A stretch of DNA of 64,000 nucleotides from Antedon mediterranea (Eukaryota; Echinodermata; Crinoidea; Comatulida; Antedonidae), in assembly GCF_964355755.1 (NCBI RefSeq), contig NC_092674.1, forward strand, positions 24,640,001 to 24,704,000, in the 5' to 3' direction. The translations under genes and the position numbers were made by a program. Below are positions 41,191-54,100 of the stretch, piece by piece (position 1 is the stretch's first letter; each line of letters begins with the position of its first letter). Under the pieces are notes generated by a model. That model was not told where the DNA came from. It did not search any database and saw only the letters and a list, made by a program, of their open reading frames with translations.

Positions 41191-41921
41191 TTTTTAATAA
41201 AACTGGTTAGTATACATTTTTCCTGTACAGGGATTTTTAGATCAAAAAAGCATTTAAATTAGCCTTATTAGATCTTTGTATGATTTTTATTAATTAATGG
41301 GAACATCTCTACAAGACGTGGACGGTATAACCGATAGAAAGTGTTTAAACTGAAGAGTAGAAAATGACCGGTGACAAGTTAATCAATTGTGACCTCCTAA
41401 ATTCATGTGGTGTGAATTATGATAATGAATCAACAAACAGTGCAATATCATCTAAATCAAATACTATTTATTTTAAAAATAGTAAATAATAATGCTAAAT
41501 ATAAATGTGTAAAATGCCCATTCAATAAACTTTATCTTCCTTATCTTCAACAGTTTTCTTCAAACTATTCTTCAATAACAATTTTATTTATCCATTTCTA
41601 ACGTAACAGTCTTCTTAGAGATATGAAGCCAAGATAACATACAGTTTCTTTGATATTTTCTAAACATCAAAATGAAGATTGTAGTCAATCAGCTTATAAA
41701 TTTCAGCTCACAAACGTTCAGGCATCCTAAAAAGTGTATCTTTGAGAGTCAACAAGCACAAAAGAAAATTGTAGAGGTCGCACCACCATCTACGAATCCA
41801 ATTGAAGGACTTTTGTTTCAAAACTAACAAGTATTTCTATAAACATATCCAGTTGTTTGTACCCAATGCATCAAAAATACCTTTTGTAATTATATAATTC
41901 ATTCAGATTGAAAATGTTATT
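41191..41921. other. Angiomotin-gene 3' UTR side, no other feature
   Basis: AT-rich sequence after the minus-strand stop. TTTATT at 41583-41588 (AATAAA on the minus strand, 334 nt past the stop) is the nearest candidate polyadenylation signal. No other gene, RNA or element recognised. Confidence 0.45.
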
Positions 41922-42196
41922 TTAAACATTCTGACCAGATGATTTCTTAAATAATGAGTCCAGTATCTTGTCCTGAAAAAAAAAAATGGAAAAATTAATT
42001 TCAACAGTGTTGTGCATTACTATATATAAATCTTTATTTGTTACTTGTTAAAATGATGTGAGTGAACAAATGAATTTGATTGAAGAAATGAGCGAGTGAG
42101 TAAATAAATGAATATAACTTGTTACACTAACCTGTTGTTGAATGTCCTGATCTAACTGTTTTAATTTTTCATCTAACACGTATCGCTTGTCAATCT
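41922..42196 (-). CDS. AMOT: Angiomotin C-terminal exons
   Basis: Exons 42196-42132 and 41972-41922 encode a short helical stretch EIDKRYVLDEKLKQLDQDIQ and then DKILDSLFKKSSGQNV with TAA at 41924-41922. Vertebrate angiomotins end in a PDZ ligand, EYLI. GQNV does not fit it or the class I pattern S/T-x-hydrophobic. A further alternative last exon was not found down to the satellite. Confidence 0.8.
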
Positions 42197-45100
42197 CTGA
42201 AAAAAAAAAAATTAGATAATAATAAATACAAAAAAACATTATAATCTTATTTATTATAGCAAGAATTTCATGATGAATTAAGTCACAAATATAACATTTT
42301 AAAATATATATATATATATATCTTATCATTTCAAATTAATTAATTAAATTTCAGTATATCACCGGGCGTAGCCGTTTAGAATTAATATTGTTTGCCTGTT
42401 GTATACATATGGGCGACTTTTTCTCATTCTCACAGATTTCCTCATCTTTATCGTTTCAAATTAATTAATTAAATTTCAGTATATCACCGGGCGGTTTAGA
42501 ATTAATGTTCTTTGCCTGATTTGTTTATATATATATATATATATATATACACAACAGGCAATATATATATATATACATTTATATAAAGACATTAGACATT
42601 AATTCTAAATCGCCAAGTGATATACTGAAATTTAATTAATTAATTTGAAACGATAAGATGAGGAAATCTGTGAGAATTATATATATTCATATATAAAAGT
42701 TGCCCATGTGTGTTATGTAGGAGATACAGACTAAAAATTATTTTATATTATATAATTGTACACATACCTTGTAACCCAACAGATGACAATGCTGATGTGC
42801 TGTGTGACATGTAAGAATCCCCCATCATCAATAACCTTTCCTGTGACCCATGACCTTTGCTCTGAGGTCGTGCTGCTAAGTTTTGGTACGACCCTGCTGG
42901 TGACTTGATAGTCAGATTCTGCATTGAGTTCACTGGTGATTTCTGTGCAAGGTTCTGGAGAGAGTTCGAGCTTCCGGTGAGTCTTGACTGTTGCTGCACA
43001 GACTCTGATGACCCCATTCGTAGGTTCTGTAGAGAGCTATGTGGTGAAGTTGTCGATCGTAAAAGTTTTTCAAGGGAAGAGAGGGAAGCATCCTTCTGAA
43101 GGGACTGATGTTGAAGTACCTGGATGACCGAGTCTTTATGAGACAGTTCAGCATGCAATACTCGAACCCTAAGAAAATAAAAAAACATATTAATTCATTT
43201 TCACTGCCATTGCTAAAACTATGTCTACACTTTCAAACTTGTGACAAAAAATGTGATGTGCCCATATATGGATACGATGATGAGTCTGCAGGCATATTTG
43301 CTAATCTATAGGCTCAGCAGAAATTTGTTATTCTTGATTATTTTGTAATTAAATAATATAAAGTAGAGCCCCTCCTTTAGGAAACGCCTAATCGAATCAA
43401 CAAAATATGAAATATATATTTTACCCAACTCCTATTCTGGGGACAGGACACTCCTATCAAACGAGAGGCAATATTTATTTTAACACTTTGTTCAACCTCC
43501 ATTCCATTTTCCATAAAATAAACAAGAGGCAATATGTGTATATATATATATATATATTTTGAACACTTCATCCAACTTATATTCAGGGGACATTCTTATT
43601 ATGGGGGGAATTTGAGTGACAAAAGAGGTGCTACTGTAGATAATATGTTGTTATCTTTTATTATTGTATTTTACTTTGCTTCTAACTCTGCGATCCGCTT
43701 CTTTGCAAGGTAAATATCTTCCGCTTGTTTCGTCTTCTCAGTTTGTGCATCTACAAGAACTCGTTCAGCCTCTATTGAGTTTTTTTCCAAAGCCGCGATT
43801 CTTGCATCCCTATGTAAAAATAGATAAACAATCACAACCTTTAACCTCTGACCTTAGAGAAACAATTAAAACTTTAACCTCTGAAACATTTTAGTCTTTT
43901 TGAATAAGAGCCTACGTTACAATCTTACAATTTATCTTATAAAGCATAACAATTTTGTTTTTTATAAATCAAACATATTGCCAAAAAAAAAAAAATAAAT
44001 AAAAAACAGTATTTAAACTAAAGTATTTAAAGTCTTATAATTTTGATTTTCTCAGCAACAGTGAATATAAATCATAGACTTTAGAAATGAAAATTGCCTA
44101 GACATTCTGTGAGTTACAGTTGATTAATTACATACACCAAATATTTGAAATGCTTTCACAGGGGCCCAGGTAATAGTTTAAAAAGAATCTTATTGCTAAT
44201 ATATATATATAATATAATATATTTACAGTGATCGGAGTCTTAAATAAAACCAGTGGCAATATTAAAGATGTTTTGTCCCCGAAAAACATCAAAAATGAAG
44301 ATTAATTAAATCAGACTTTGAATTGGTTATTGTGTAGTTTTAATCAAGTTAATCACTTCCGTAGAAAAAAAAACGAAAAAAATAATTTCATATTAAAATG
44401 ACAAAATAAATGGTTAAATTCAAACAAAAATCTATTGGCTGGCAGCCAATCTAATTATTTTTGGCTTTAAATTACATTTTTTTCAGGTAAATAATTTTGT
44501 TTCGATCTAATTTTTGGTCAAAGTGGATAACTATTATGTGACATAAAAATGGCATATTCAACAGAAAAATTTGTAATAATTTTTTCAGGGGAACAATACA
44601 TCTTTAACAACTGAATCACTGTACAATTTTTAACATTTACCAAATCAACACATACCTTTGTGTGTTGGACTGTGCCAGCATTCGAATTGCATTTTCTTCT
44701 TGTAACTTTAATTCCATCTATAAAACAAAAAATAATCAGTTTAGTATTATTTCTTGGAAAAGGTAATCCAAGCACATATACATTTTAGCTAAATTTTGTT
44801 TTTATTTTTTCTTGTAAATTTCTGGTTAAACTTTTCAAGTTTTTCTTTTAATCTCATTATCGACTTATTTTTTTTATTTCTTTATATTTTAACGATGATG
44901 AATAAAATACATTTGATTTGATATCTAATACGCTCATTATGGGACAAAACAAAGTGAAAACCAGTGCTTCCCGAATAAAAGCAAAATCTTACAATTTGTG
45001 ATAAAATTCAGACAAAAATAGTTGGCAACTAAAATTTGAAAGGGTGCCCAAATTTGTTGGGATTCTGCATGTACTAAAAACCATTGAACTTTCAGGTTAT

Positions 45101-48100
45101 TCTCAGCGACATTGTATAAATGATGAACAACCCATTCAATGTAATGTCATAGTCAGAGAGAGAAAGATTTTAACCAAGAATTTTCAACAAAAAAATACAG
45201 GGAGCACTTACTTTGCTTATGTCAGCCTCCAAGCTGCTGATTTTTTCCTCTTTTTTCTTCAGCATTTCTAAGAGAGATTGGTTGCTTGGGCTATCAGCAA
45301 CACTTCCTTCATCTTTTGCACTTTTGTTCTAAAATAAAACATTTGGAGTGTTGATGAAAATGTTTTCATATGGGAGTGTTTTCGATGGGAGTGTTTTAAA
45401 GGCAGGGTTGTGGAATTGTTTTGGATATGATTATGAGAACATTCATGGTACTGTGAAAGCACTCATGGTAAAACTGTGAGAACACTCGTGGTACAGTGAG
45501 AACACTCATGGTACTGTGAAAGGACTCCATGAAAATTTTGAAATTTATTCCCAAGAATTATTATAAAAAACAGGATGTCATAAAGTAGAATATTATTTCT
45601 GATTAATGTCGACAAAGATTTATGGCACGTAACTTTATATTACAGTATTGTGGAATTTCCTGCAAAATGATTTATGTGGGTATACATTAGGGTATATAGT
45701 GAAGTGTACATTTTTCTCAGGGTAAAGCCAACACCAAATGACAATATTAATACACATGACGAGCACTTAATTGGAGGGATTAGTCCATTATGTTTATAGG
45801 GTGTTTTTTTAGTTTATACCTGTTGTTTCTTAAGGCCTTCTATTTGTTTCTCTAATTCTTGTCGCATTTCTTGATCTTTCTTCTCCCTTTTTAAATTTGC
45901 TGCCTTCATTGTAAATATTGTTTTCTGTAGAGATTCAACTTGCTCCTCTAATATTTGTCTTTTTCTTGACTGTAAAAAACAAAAAACAAAAAGTTAAATT
46001 TTGTCTGGAAAAAAGGGAAAACAATTCCCACTTAAAGAGCTGCAATTTTCATTCCGATTATTTGTCTCCTGGTCAAAATGCATGAGTAATCATGAAGTCC
46101 TAATTCCTGAGCTCAGATTGGCTGCACAATTTTTCACTTTGCAAAATGTAGAAACTATGATTTCGCTAAGTGAAAAACTCAAGGACCTCGAATTTGACGC
46201 AGAGAGGGATTTGGAAGATGAAATACATTGCGCATGTGCATCTCTTGTGATTTGTGTGAATATATTTGTCTAGTGAAAAATAGCCTTAATATTACTCTAT
46301 GGAAATTTTTAAATGAGTTCTAATAACAAAAAATTAACATCCTACAATTAAAGACAAACTTGAATTGATAGACAGAATAAAAAACAACATTAATTGATGG
46401 GTAAAGAACATGTTGTACAACTTCTTGACCTTAATGGGTAAGAACTTTAAGCACGATAATGGCATTTTATAGAATTATTTTTACCACATCAAAGAGCTTC
46501 ACAGTATACCCTGACATATGATACATAAACATAAATTTCAGAAACACATCCATCTTTGTTAGTGGTTATATAATCAATCATGTTAAGGCAGCTTTTAAAA
46601 AGCAATATTCTAGCATAAAGCATTATTTGAATTCCACTGTAAGCTAGTTGCTAGGATGGAAATACACAAACATCAATAAACTCAGAGTAAAGGAATTATT
46701 AAAGGAAGGAAGCAGGGCCTAAGAATTGTAAAATGAAGTGCTGAAGTTAGGGGATAAGGGTGTCTATCTAAACCCTCCTGTTGAAATTTAATAAACTCAG
46801 AAAAGTAGAAGGAATCAGGTTAGGCATGAGAGGGCTTGTTCTGGGTCGTGAGGTGGTTTCCCGATTAATCGTACGATCAAAACGGTACTGGGTATGATCA
46901 ACTAGCGTTCGTGTTCCCACCTAACCATCCATTCATAGAAGTACTGCTGAAGATATCAATCTGTGGCGACAATAGAATGGACCCGAGACCTGGCTATCTT
47001 CGACTTTTAAATAATAGAAAGTTTAGAAAAATGTTTTTGTTAAACTAGAAATGTACGTTGTATGTATATAGAAAAAAATGGTTGTAGTTTTCAAAATTAC
47101 GTTGTATAAGTTGCGATGTGAAAAACTGTTATTTGATCGTTAGTTGTCGTGTACATAAAGCAAAAATATAAATAGCCTATAATAAAATAAAATAAAAATC
47201 GTTAGTAAAACTTTTAAAAAGAGTAAAGATATAAGGAAGAAAAGCAAAGAGATCATGGAGCGGCTGTACCAGAATATACAACACTAAGTATTGTAAAGTT
47301 AAAAACAAAAAATTTAGGCGATCTTGTCAAAGGTCAAGCGCCTTCAGCCTGCCACGTTTCGATATTCAATATTGAACACACATAGCAGATTTAGGATTTT
47401 AAAATATGAGGGAAGGGCCTAAAGTTAGGGGTAACGGTGTCTATCTAAGCCCTCCTGTCGAAAGTAAATTTTTCCTTCCCACCTGTCATGAAAATTTCAT
47501 CTGAAAATGTCCGATGTAAACATAATTGTTTATCAACACTAAGTTTCTTTTATTTCACATGTATATTCGCCCACCGCCACACTTACCTTATTACCCCCAC
47601 TGTAAGCATAAAGCTATTTTTTACAATAAAGCACATAGGTATTCATAGGAAAAGGGAATTGGTAAATAATTTCTAACCATTATTGCTTCATCATAATCAA
47701 TTCTTATCAAATCCCAAGCAAATCAATGTTACAGTAAGTAGTTAGACTAGAATTTCAAAGAGTTGTATTAGTCCAACTAACCTAGCCAGTACATTCACCC
47801 ATCCATTCCCTCAACAACCATCAACTGTTAGGTCTCAAACTTTCACACCATTGATTGGTACAGCCATGTTTTACAAGGAAAGTATTCCATGTGAAGAGAG
47901 ACACATGTACATTGAAAAGTGCGTTCACCCGTAAGGGTCACAATGATTTCAAGTCAATCTTTGATTTGGCAAAGTCATACATTGATCATACACATACCGT
48001 CACATAATTGTTTCCAACATTTATGTGAGCTTGTACCCTATCAATTTCTTTATGATCGACAGTAGCAAGAAGTGTTTATTTGATGAACTTTTTTTTAGGT

Positions 48101-51100
48101 CTGGAAAAGTCAATTGAACTTTTTCTATTCAATTGTCTTTCTTATACAGTACAGTAAGGGTTTTTGGGATGGGTGCCCAAAAGGTTATTACAGGGATGGT
48201 ATTTATAGCTTATAGTGGGTGCTAATAACAGTAAGTTATTTATATTGATATTTATATTTATTTGATTTCAAGTACTACAAAATAAAGTAAATTTGAAACA
48301 TTGTAAAACAAAGAAAGAAGAAATAAAATTGAGTAAGCATAAACTTTGGAATTAACACTTATTACAACAAGGGATTTTGTATCTAATATAAATACATACA
48401 GTTGTTATAATAATAATAAAGTGTTTTCAAGTTATCCTAAGTCACTACGTTCCATACCTCTTCTTGCATCTTTGAAACGTTAGACTGAGCATTTGACAAC
48501 ACCGTATCCAGTAGGTCAATATGGTTACGCTGCTCTGTGAGGGTGGCCGTTTGTGCTGACAACTCAACTTCAAGACGTTCCTTCGCTGCTACCTCATCAT
48601 TGTCTACACAAAACAATAAGACCATCTATTAAGTCTCAATATACAGAATTATTTTTTTTCATACTAACAGCGAGCACAAACTCGCCAATTACAGGATGGA
48701 TAAACTATTTTATAATTTATCGTGCTCATATAAACTAAGTCTAATTTGAGGCTTAGACTAGAGTGGAGTTGAAAGAGTTGCGAGTTACACTACATAGGTA
48801 CTAGGTCAGGATTGAACCACGGACTTTGGGATTGGAAGGAAAGCGCATTAACCACCAAGCTACAGCTCCATTACAATTAATTACATTATTAACTACGTTC
48901 AATGAAAATGTATGTGCCTTAATAATAATTTAGTGAACCAATCACAGATTAAAACCACTTTTACTTTTTTCTTATTAAATAATTTCCACTTTACTTGGTA
49001 TTTCAGCAATGAGTTGGAAACATTGATGTTTGTAATGAAGCAAGAAGCAAAACCTATCAACAAGTAGGGCTATGCAGCCTTGGCCTTTTAACATGTGTCA
49101 ATCTAAACACATCCATCTTTCACTTGAATCATACCAATGGATTTCAGTTAATCCTGCACTGTTGTAGTGTAGACAGATTAGTAAATTCATGTGTTTGACT
49201 TTGAGTTTTTTAGTATAAAGATTTGTTGACATTGGACTTGAAAAATAGTAGTAAACCAGTGGTAACTTTATATCCAAGGCCATGGGTACTTTTGACCAAT
49301 GTTTGCACTTGAATTATTCGTCCAGATGGTTAAACTCTAGTTAAAACCATGGTTTTCATAGAAAAGGTGTACTGTTTAGTTACAGATGAGATATTGATAA
49401 GTATATGGTACCATGGAGAAATAAGTTAGTTATTTCTCCATGATGGTACTGAGCACACAGTTGATAAAAAATTAACTGGTTTTTATCCCAGAGGGAACTG
49501 TAGCTAGATTGGAAATTTTTGGCTCAATTTAGGTACCGATTTGGAAAATCTGGAAAAAATTAAGTCCAGTGTGATTGAATCCTTAGAGGTACTGTATGTT
49601 TAGACCATGTTTATCCTAATCTTTTCCTTAATTTGAAATAGGTCAAATGCCATGTACAGTAAGATACAAAAACCACTGTGGGTCTAATACCCTAGTTGCA
49701 GCGTCATGTTGTCGACGCCAGGGAAAATAACATGCTCTATTGCTAGAGCCTGGCCATATCAGGTTTAAACGGGGTGGCGTGCGGCTAACCTTTCGCAGAG
49801 GGTTTCTAGCTCTCTTCTTGGAGAGAATAGTCTAATGTCGGTTTATCCAGGTAATCTAGGCACGAAATAGACACAAAAACCACTGTGGGTCTTATACCCT
49901 AAAGCTCAGATATCAAAATCAACATGAGACCTGATACTTGTACATAAAGAGAAATTGCTTTAATTCAGTTTTTGTGCCCAACAATACTAAAATTTAACAA
50001 CATAAAATAAATAAATATACTGTACTTACGTTGTGCTATTAGATGATTAATAATGGTATCTTTTTTTGCAAGTTCAGCTTTTAAATCCGAGTCCAATATA
50101 TACTGTGATTCTAAGGCTGTTAATTTTGCATTCTGCAAACACTCCGCACTCACTGTAAACAATATTAATATTATTTTAATTAAGAAATAAGAGCAACTTT
50201 TGCAAATTTCTTTGTAAGCAATTGAGATGCCTGTGTGATGTGGACAAATATGGTAGTGATATGGCAAAATATGGTAGTGATATTACATCATCATGTCCAT
50301 ATATGATGAGTACATCACATTTCACATAAAGTTTGAAAATGATAGTGTAGTCTTTAAAAAGGATGCCACAGTATAAAAGGCAAAAAAGTGGGTGACAAAT
50401 CAATCATTCATATCAAAATGTTAATTTTAAAAAAATACAAAACATGACATTATGAATTAATTACTAAACTCGTACAATGGATTGTAAAATATGCATTTTA
50501 TTTGTTTGGTCTGCTGTTCTTCGTTGTTTTGAAATAGGGACACTAGCGCATTTCCGCAATTAAGGTTCAGCCACTGATCAGTCTGACCTGACCTGACCTG
50601 ACTGAACCTAGTCTCAGTAGGTGTGACACTTCACCCCAAGCACCAAATCAGGTTGCTATATTTGGCATTTCTAGTACAGTAAACTGTTTGGTATTTTACC
50701 AATATACACTGCCAGTCAAATATCAATAATATATTGATTGTTTTAAAATATTGCATTCTGATGAATAGAAAATTCTATGCTGAACTATTGATGATACAGT
50801 CTAAACTGAAGTGAGGTTTCAAAATTTTTACAAATTTAATTTTAAAGTAGATTTTTCTGACAATATATTATTAGGCCATGGAGAAGATACAGTATATACC
50901 CGGCCGTACTGACGCGGGTATAAGCCCACCCCCCTTGAACATGAAATCACGTCAAGTTTGGGGGGTGGGCTTATACCCGAGGATCCAAAAATGCAGATCG
51001 TCAAAAACAGCACATGTACACTGTGTATTCCACCATGCGAGCGAGCGCCCTCACGTGTACGACGTTGCCTCTAAATACACGAGGTGTAGAGTGTCGGAAA

Positions 51101-54100
51101 ATTAAGCTTATGTTCGTGTAATTTATCGTAGAATATCTTATTTTAAATTGAACAAGAATTTATCAAGCAGAAAAGCAAGTATACAATGTTCGTTAAATAG
51201 AAATGTACCAAAGAAATTTAATAAGCTTGTTTATGGCAGCCGATACCAAATAGTGGTTTTCCGTTTTGGCGACTTGTAGCGTCGTGTGTGAAGCGATCTT
51301 CGACCGCGATGGAGTGTAAACAAAACAGGACCACTAGGCCTCATATGGCCTAGCGTATATTGGCCTAGCTTGGTTATGATCAAAGGTAGGTGTATTCGGT
51401 GTATGGACGTCGGCAAATACAAAATAATGTATTACGACACACACTGTAGATCTTCGAATTAATGGGTGGGCTTATACCAGAGTGCCTCATTTTTCATGAA
51501 AATTATTCAAAAGCCAGGGGTGGGCTTATACCCAAGTATGGGCTTATACCCGCGTCAGTACGGTATATATATGTATATATATATATATATATATATGTGT
51601 ATATATATATATATATGTGTATATATATATGTGTATATATATATGTGTATATATATTTCCTCTATGATTTAAACTTACTTCGCAGTTCTTTATTCTCGTC
51701 TTGAAACCTTTTTAAATCTAATTCCAACTTCATCCTCATTTTAGTCTCTAAAAGTTCTCGTTTTTTGGTAGATTCGATTATTTTTTCATGATCTGCTTGC
51801 ACTTTATGTACATCCCTTTCAAACTGAAAAAAAATATATATAAAACCAAATTTAACGAAAAATAAGTTATGTGTTACAAACACACAGTACACTGAGTGTT
51901 ATAATTAACCTTTCTCAAACGTTGGTCAATACTGTAGATTGATATACGATTTCAGCCAATTTTTCAATTCTGTTTTTTTCAAACTCTCTTTTGATCATAG
52001 TTCATAGTTCTTGTGACTTCTGATGTGTGTGAATTGTGTTATTTTGTTTGGATTTCCCCCATCTGTAACCAGAGCATGATTGGTGAAATACAATCATGTG
52101 GTACATACTTCAAGATGTTGTGGATTGTTTGAACATGTAACATTCACCCCGACCAAATCACTCACTGTGTATATTAAGTATAGTACAAAAATCAAACAGT
52201 AATTTCTCAAAACTGACCAGCACGATTATGGCAAACTTTTGATATTGTTATTTATAAAATTATTATTCTAAATATGTAAATAAAAATTGTAGATCCATGA
52301 CATCGGAACAAGATGAAACATTAGAATGTACTGCGTATGGCCTATTTTGTAAATGCAAGTATATCTGCCAAACTTGCATTTCTAACCACTAGGAAAAAAC
52401 CTCAACACAACACACAATAAATTGTGGGGTGGGGGATGGAATCACAAGAATGTGTTATGTATACAGATAGGAGAGCATACATAAAATGTTACACATACTA
52501 ACTGTACTTTATATATACACAAATCACTAGTGAAATTCCTATGCCTATAGAATGTACAGTGGCTGTCTACAATGTGTCATGCATTCTTACACCATTGCCA
52601 TACAGTTGACAGATAGAATGTAATCAGCTATGGCAGTAATGCCTGTAGTCACTAATAACTACCTTGCCTTGTGTTGGCCTAGCAGAATGTCAAGGATTTT
52701 TGTCATTAAATTCAACAATTAGAAATATTTGATTTCTCTGAACAATTCTGAATAAAGTACAGGACGTATTTCTTTTGTTTAAGAATAAACTTTCCTTCAA
52801 GTTGAAATCACCAAAAAAAAAAAAAGCAACAAAAAGGAGAAATTTAAAGCCTGTAAATGGAATAAATATTATATTATTACCGAAGAGAAAACACATTTTG
52901 CTCCAGTACAGTATTATTACTGTATTATAATACAATAATTCTTACAGTACTTTGTATGTTTAAGTTCAAATAATAAAATAATGCCATAGACTACTTACTG
53001 GAAACAAAATGTATATATACTGTATATATAATACTATACAGTACTGTATTTTTAAATTAAGACTTTTCTTTATTATAGATGTCTATTACTATTAGTAATC
53101 TGTATGCACGATACCTATAATGTGGCAACATTTCGTGGTCAACAACAATTTGGTTAATTTACTAAATAAATTAAATTTTAATGATCACCAGTTGAAATTC
53201 CAATCTAAACCATGTAGCAAATAGTTTCGCTCTTTGTGAAGAGAGAATAAAAAGACTTGGTGTTTACCTAGAGCTCTACATATTACATGGATGAACAATT
53301 ATTAGACATTTCCATTTTATTCACGATTGTATTCAAAATTTTATTGTGTGTTCGTTAGTAATTTGTTAATACTAGGTCGTGTGTACAGTAGAATCTATTT
53401 TTATCCATTTAGAATTTTTTTTAATGTAGTACTGTACAAACTTTGAAAACATTTTTTATCCTCAGGGGCGGATTGCTATAAGTGGTCTATAACCGGTCTT
53501 AGCGCTTAGCCGGCTATAATTCGTGACGTAGCAAGTAGTCTTTATTTATAGACCATTGCTATACCGCGGTCTGACCTGTAAACGGTCTTTAAAATTAAAG
53601 CCTACTCAAAGGAGTCTTAAACCTCTCTTTTTGTTGCTTTTACGTATTATTTATCGTCAAAGACAACCAATAGAACGAGTTTTAAGTGTTAAATCAAATA
53701 ATAATGGTGATTTTATTCTTATATAGCCCTAGAATAGATTTTCTGGCGTAGAAATGTACGTACTGTTATGATTGTGAATTGAACAAGCGTGACGAACATT
53801 ACCTTATTTGGTATTCTACGCGCAAAGTACGCCCTCAATTTGTTACTTTACGCGGTCTTATCCAAGACTGTTTTATAGCAATGGTCTATCAGGAGTGGCT
53901 TTAATAAGACCGTCTATCTGATAAAGCCGGCTTTAATCGGGGAGTTAAGACCATCAGTTAAGACTGTTTTATAGCAATCCACCCCTGTACTGTAGTAAGT
54001 TCTAAATCTACAACTTTATTGTAAAAGGGACATTTTGACAAAGTAATTTAAAACTGAGCACACCCATTTTATTTTAATTTACTGCTGTAGTTTCCCAAAC

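Noticed and set aside
51462-51704. Reading frame rich in YIYIYVYI
   Set aside because: Derived from the TA/TGTATA microsatellite. No coding support.
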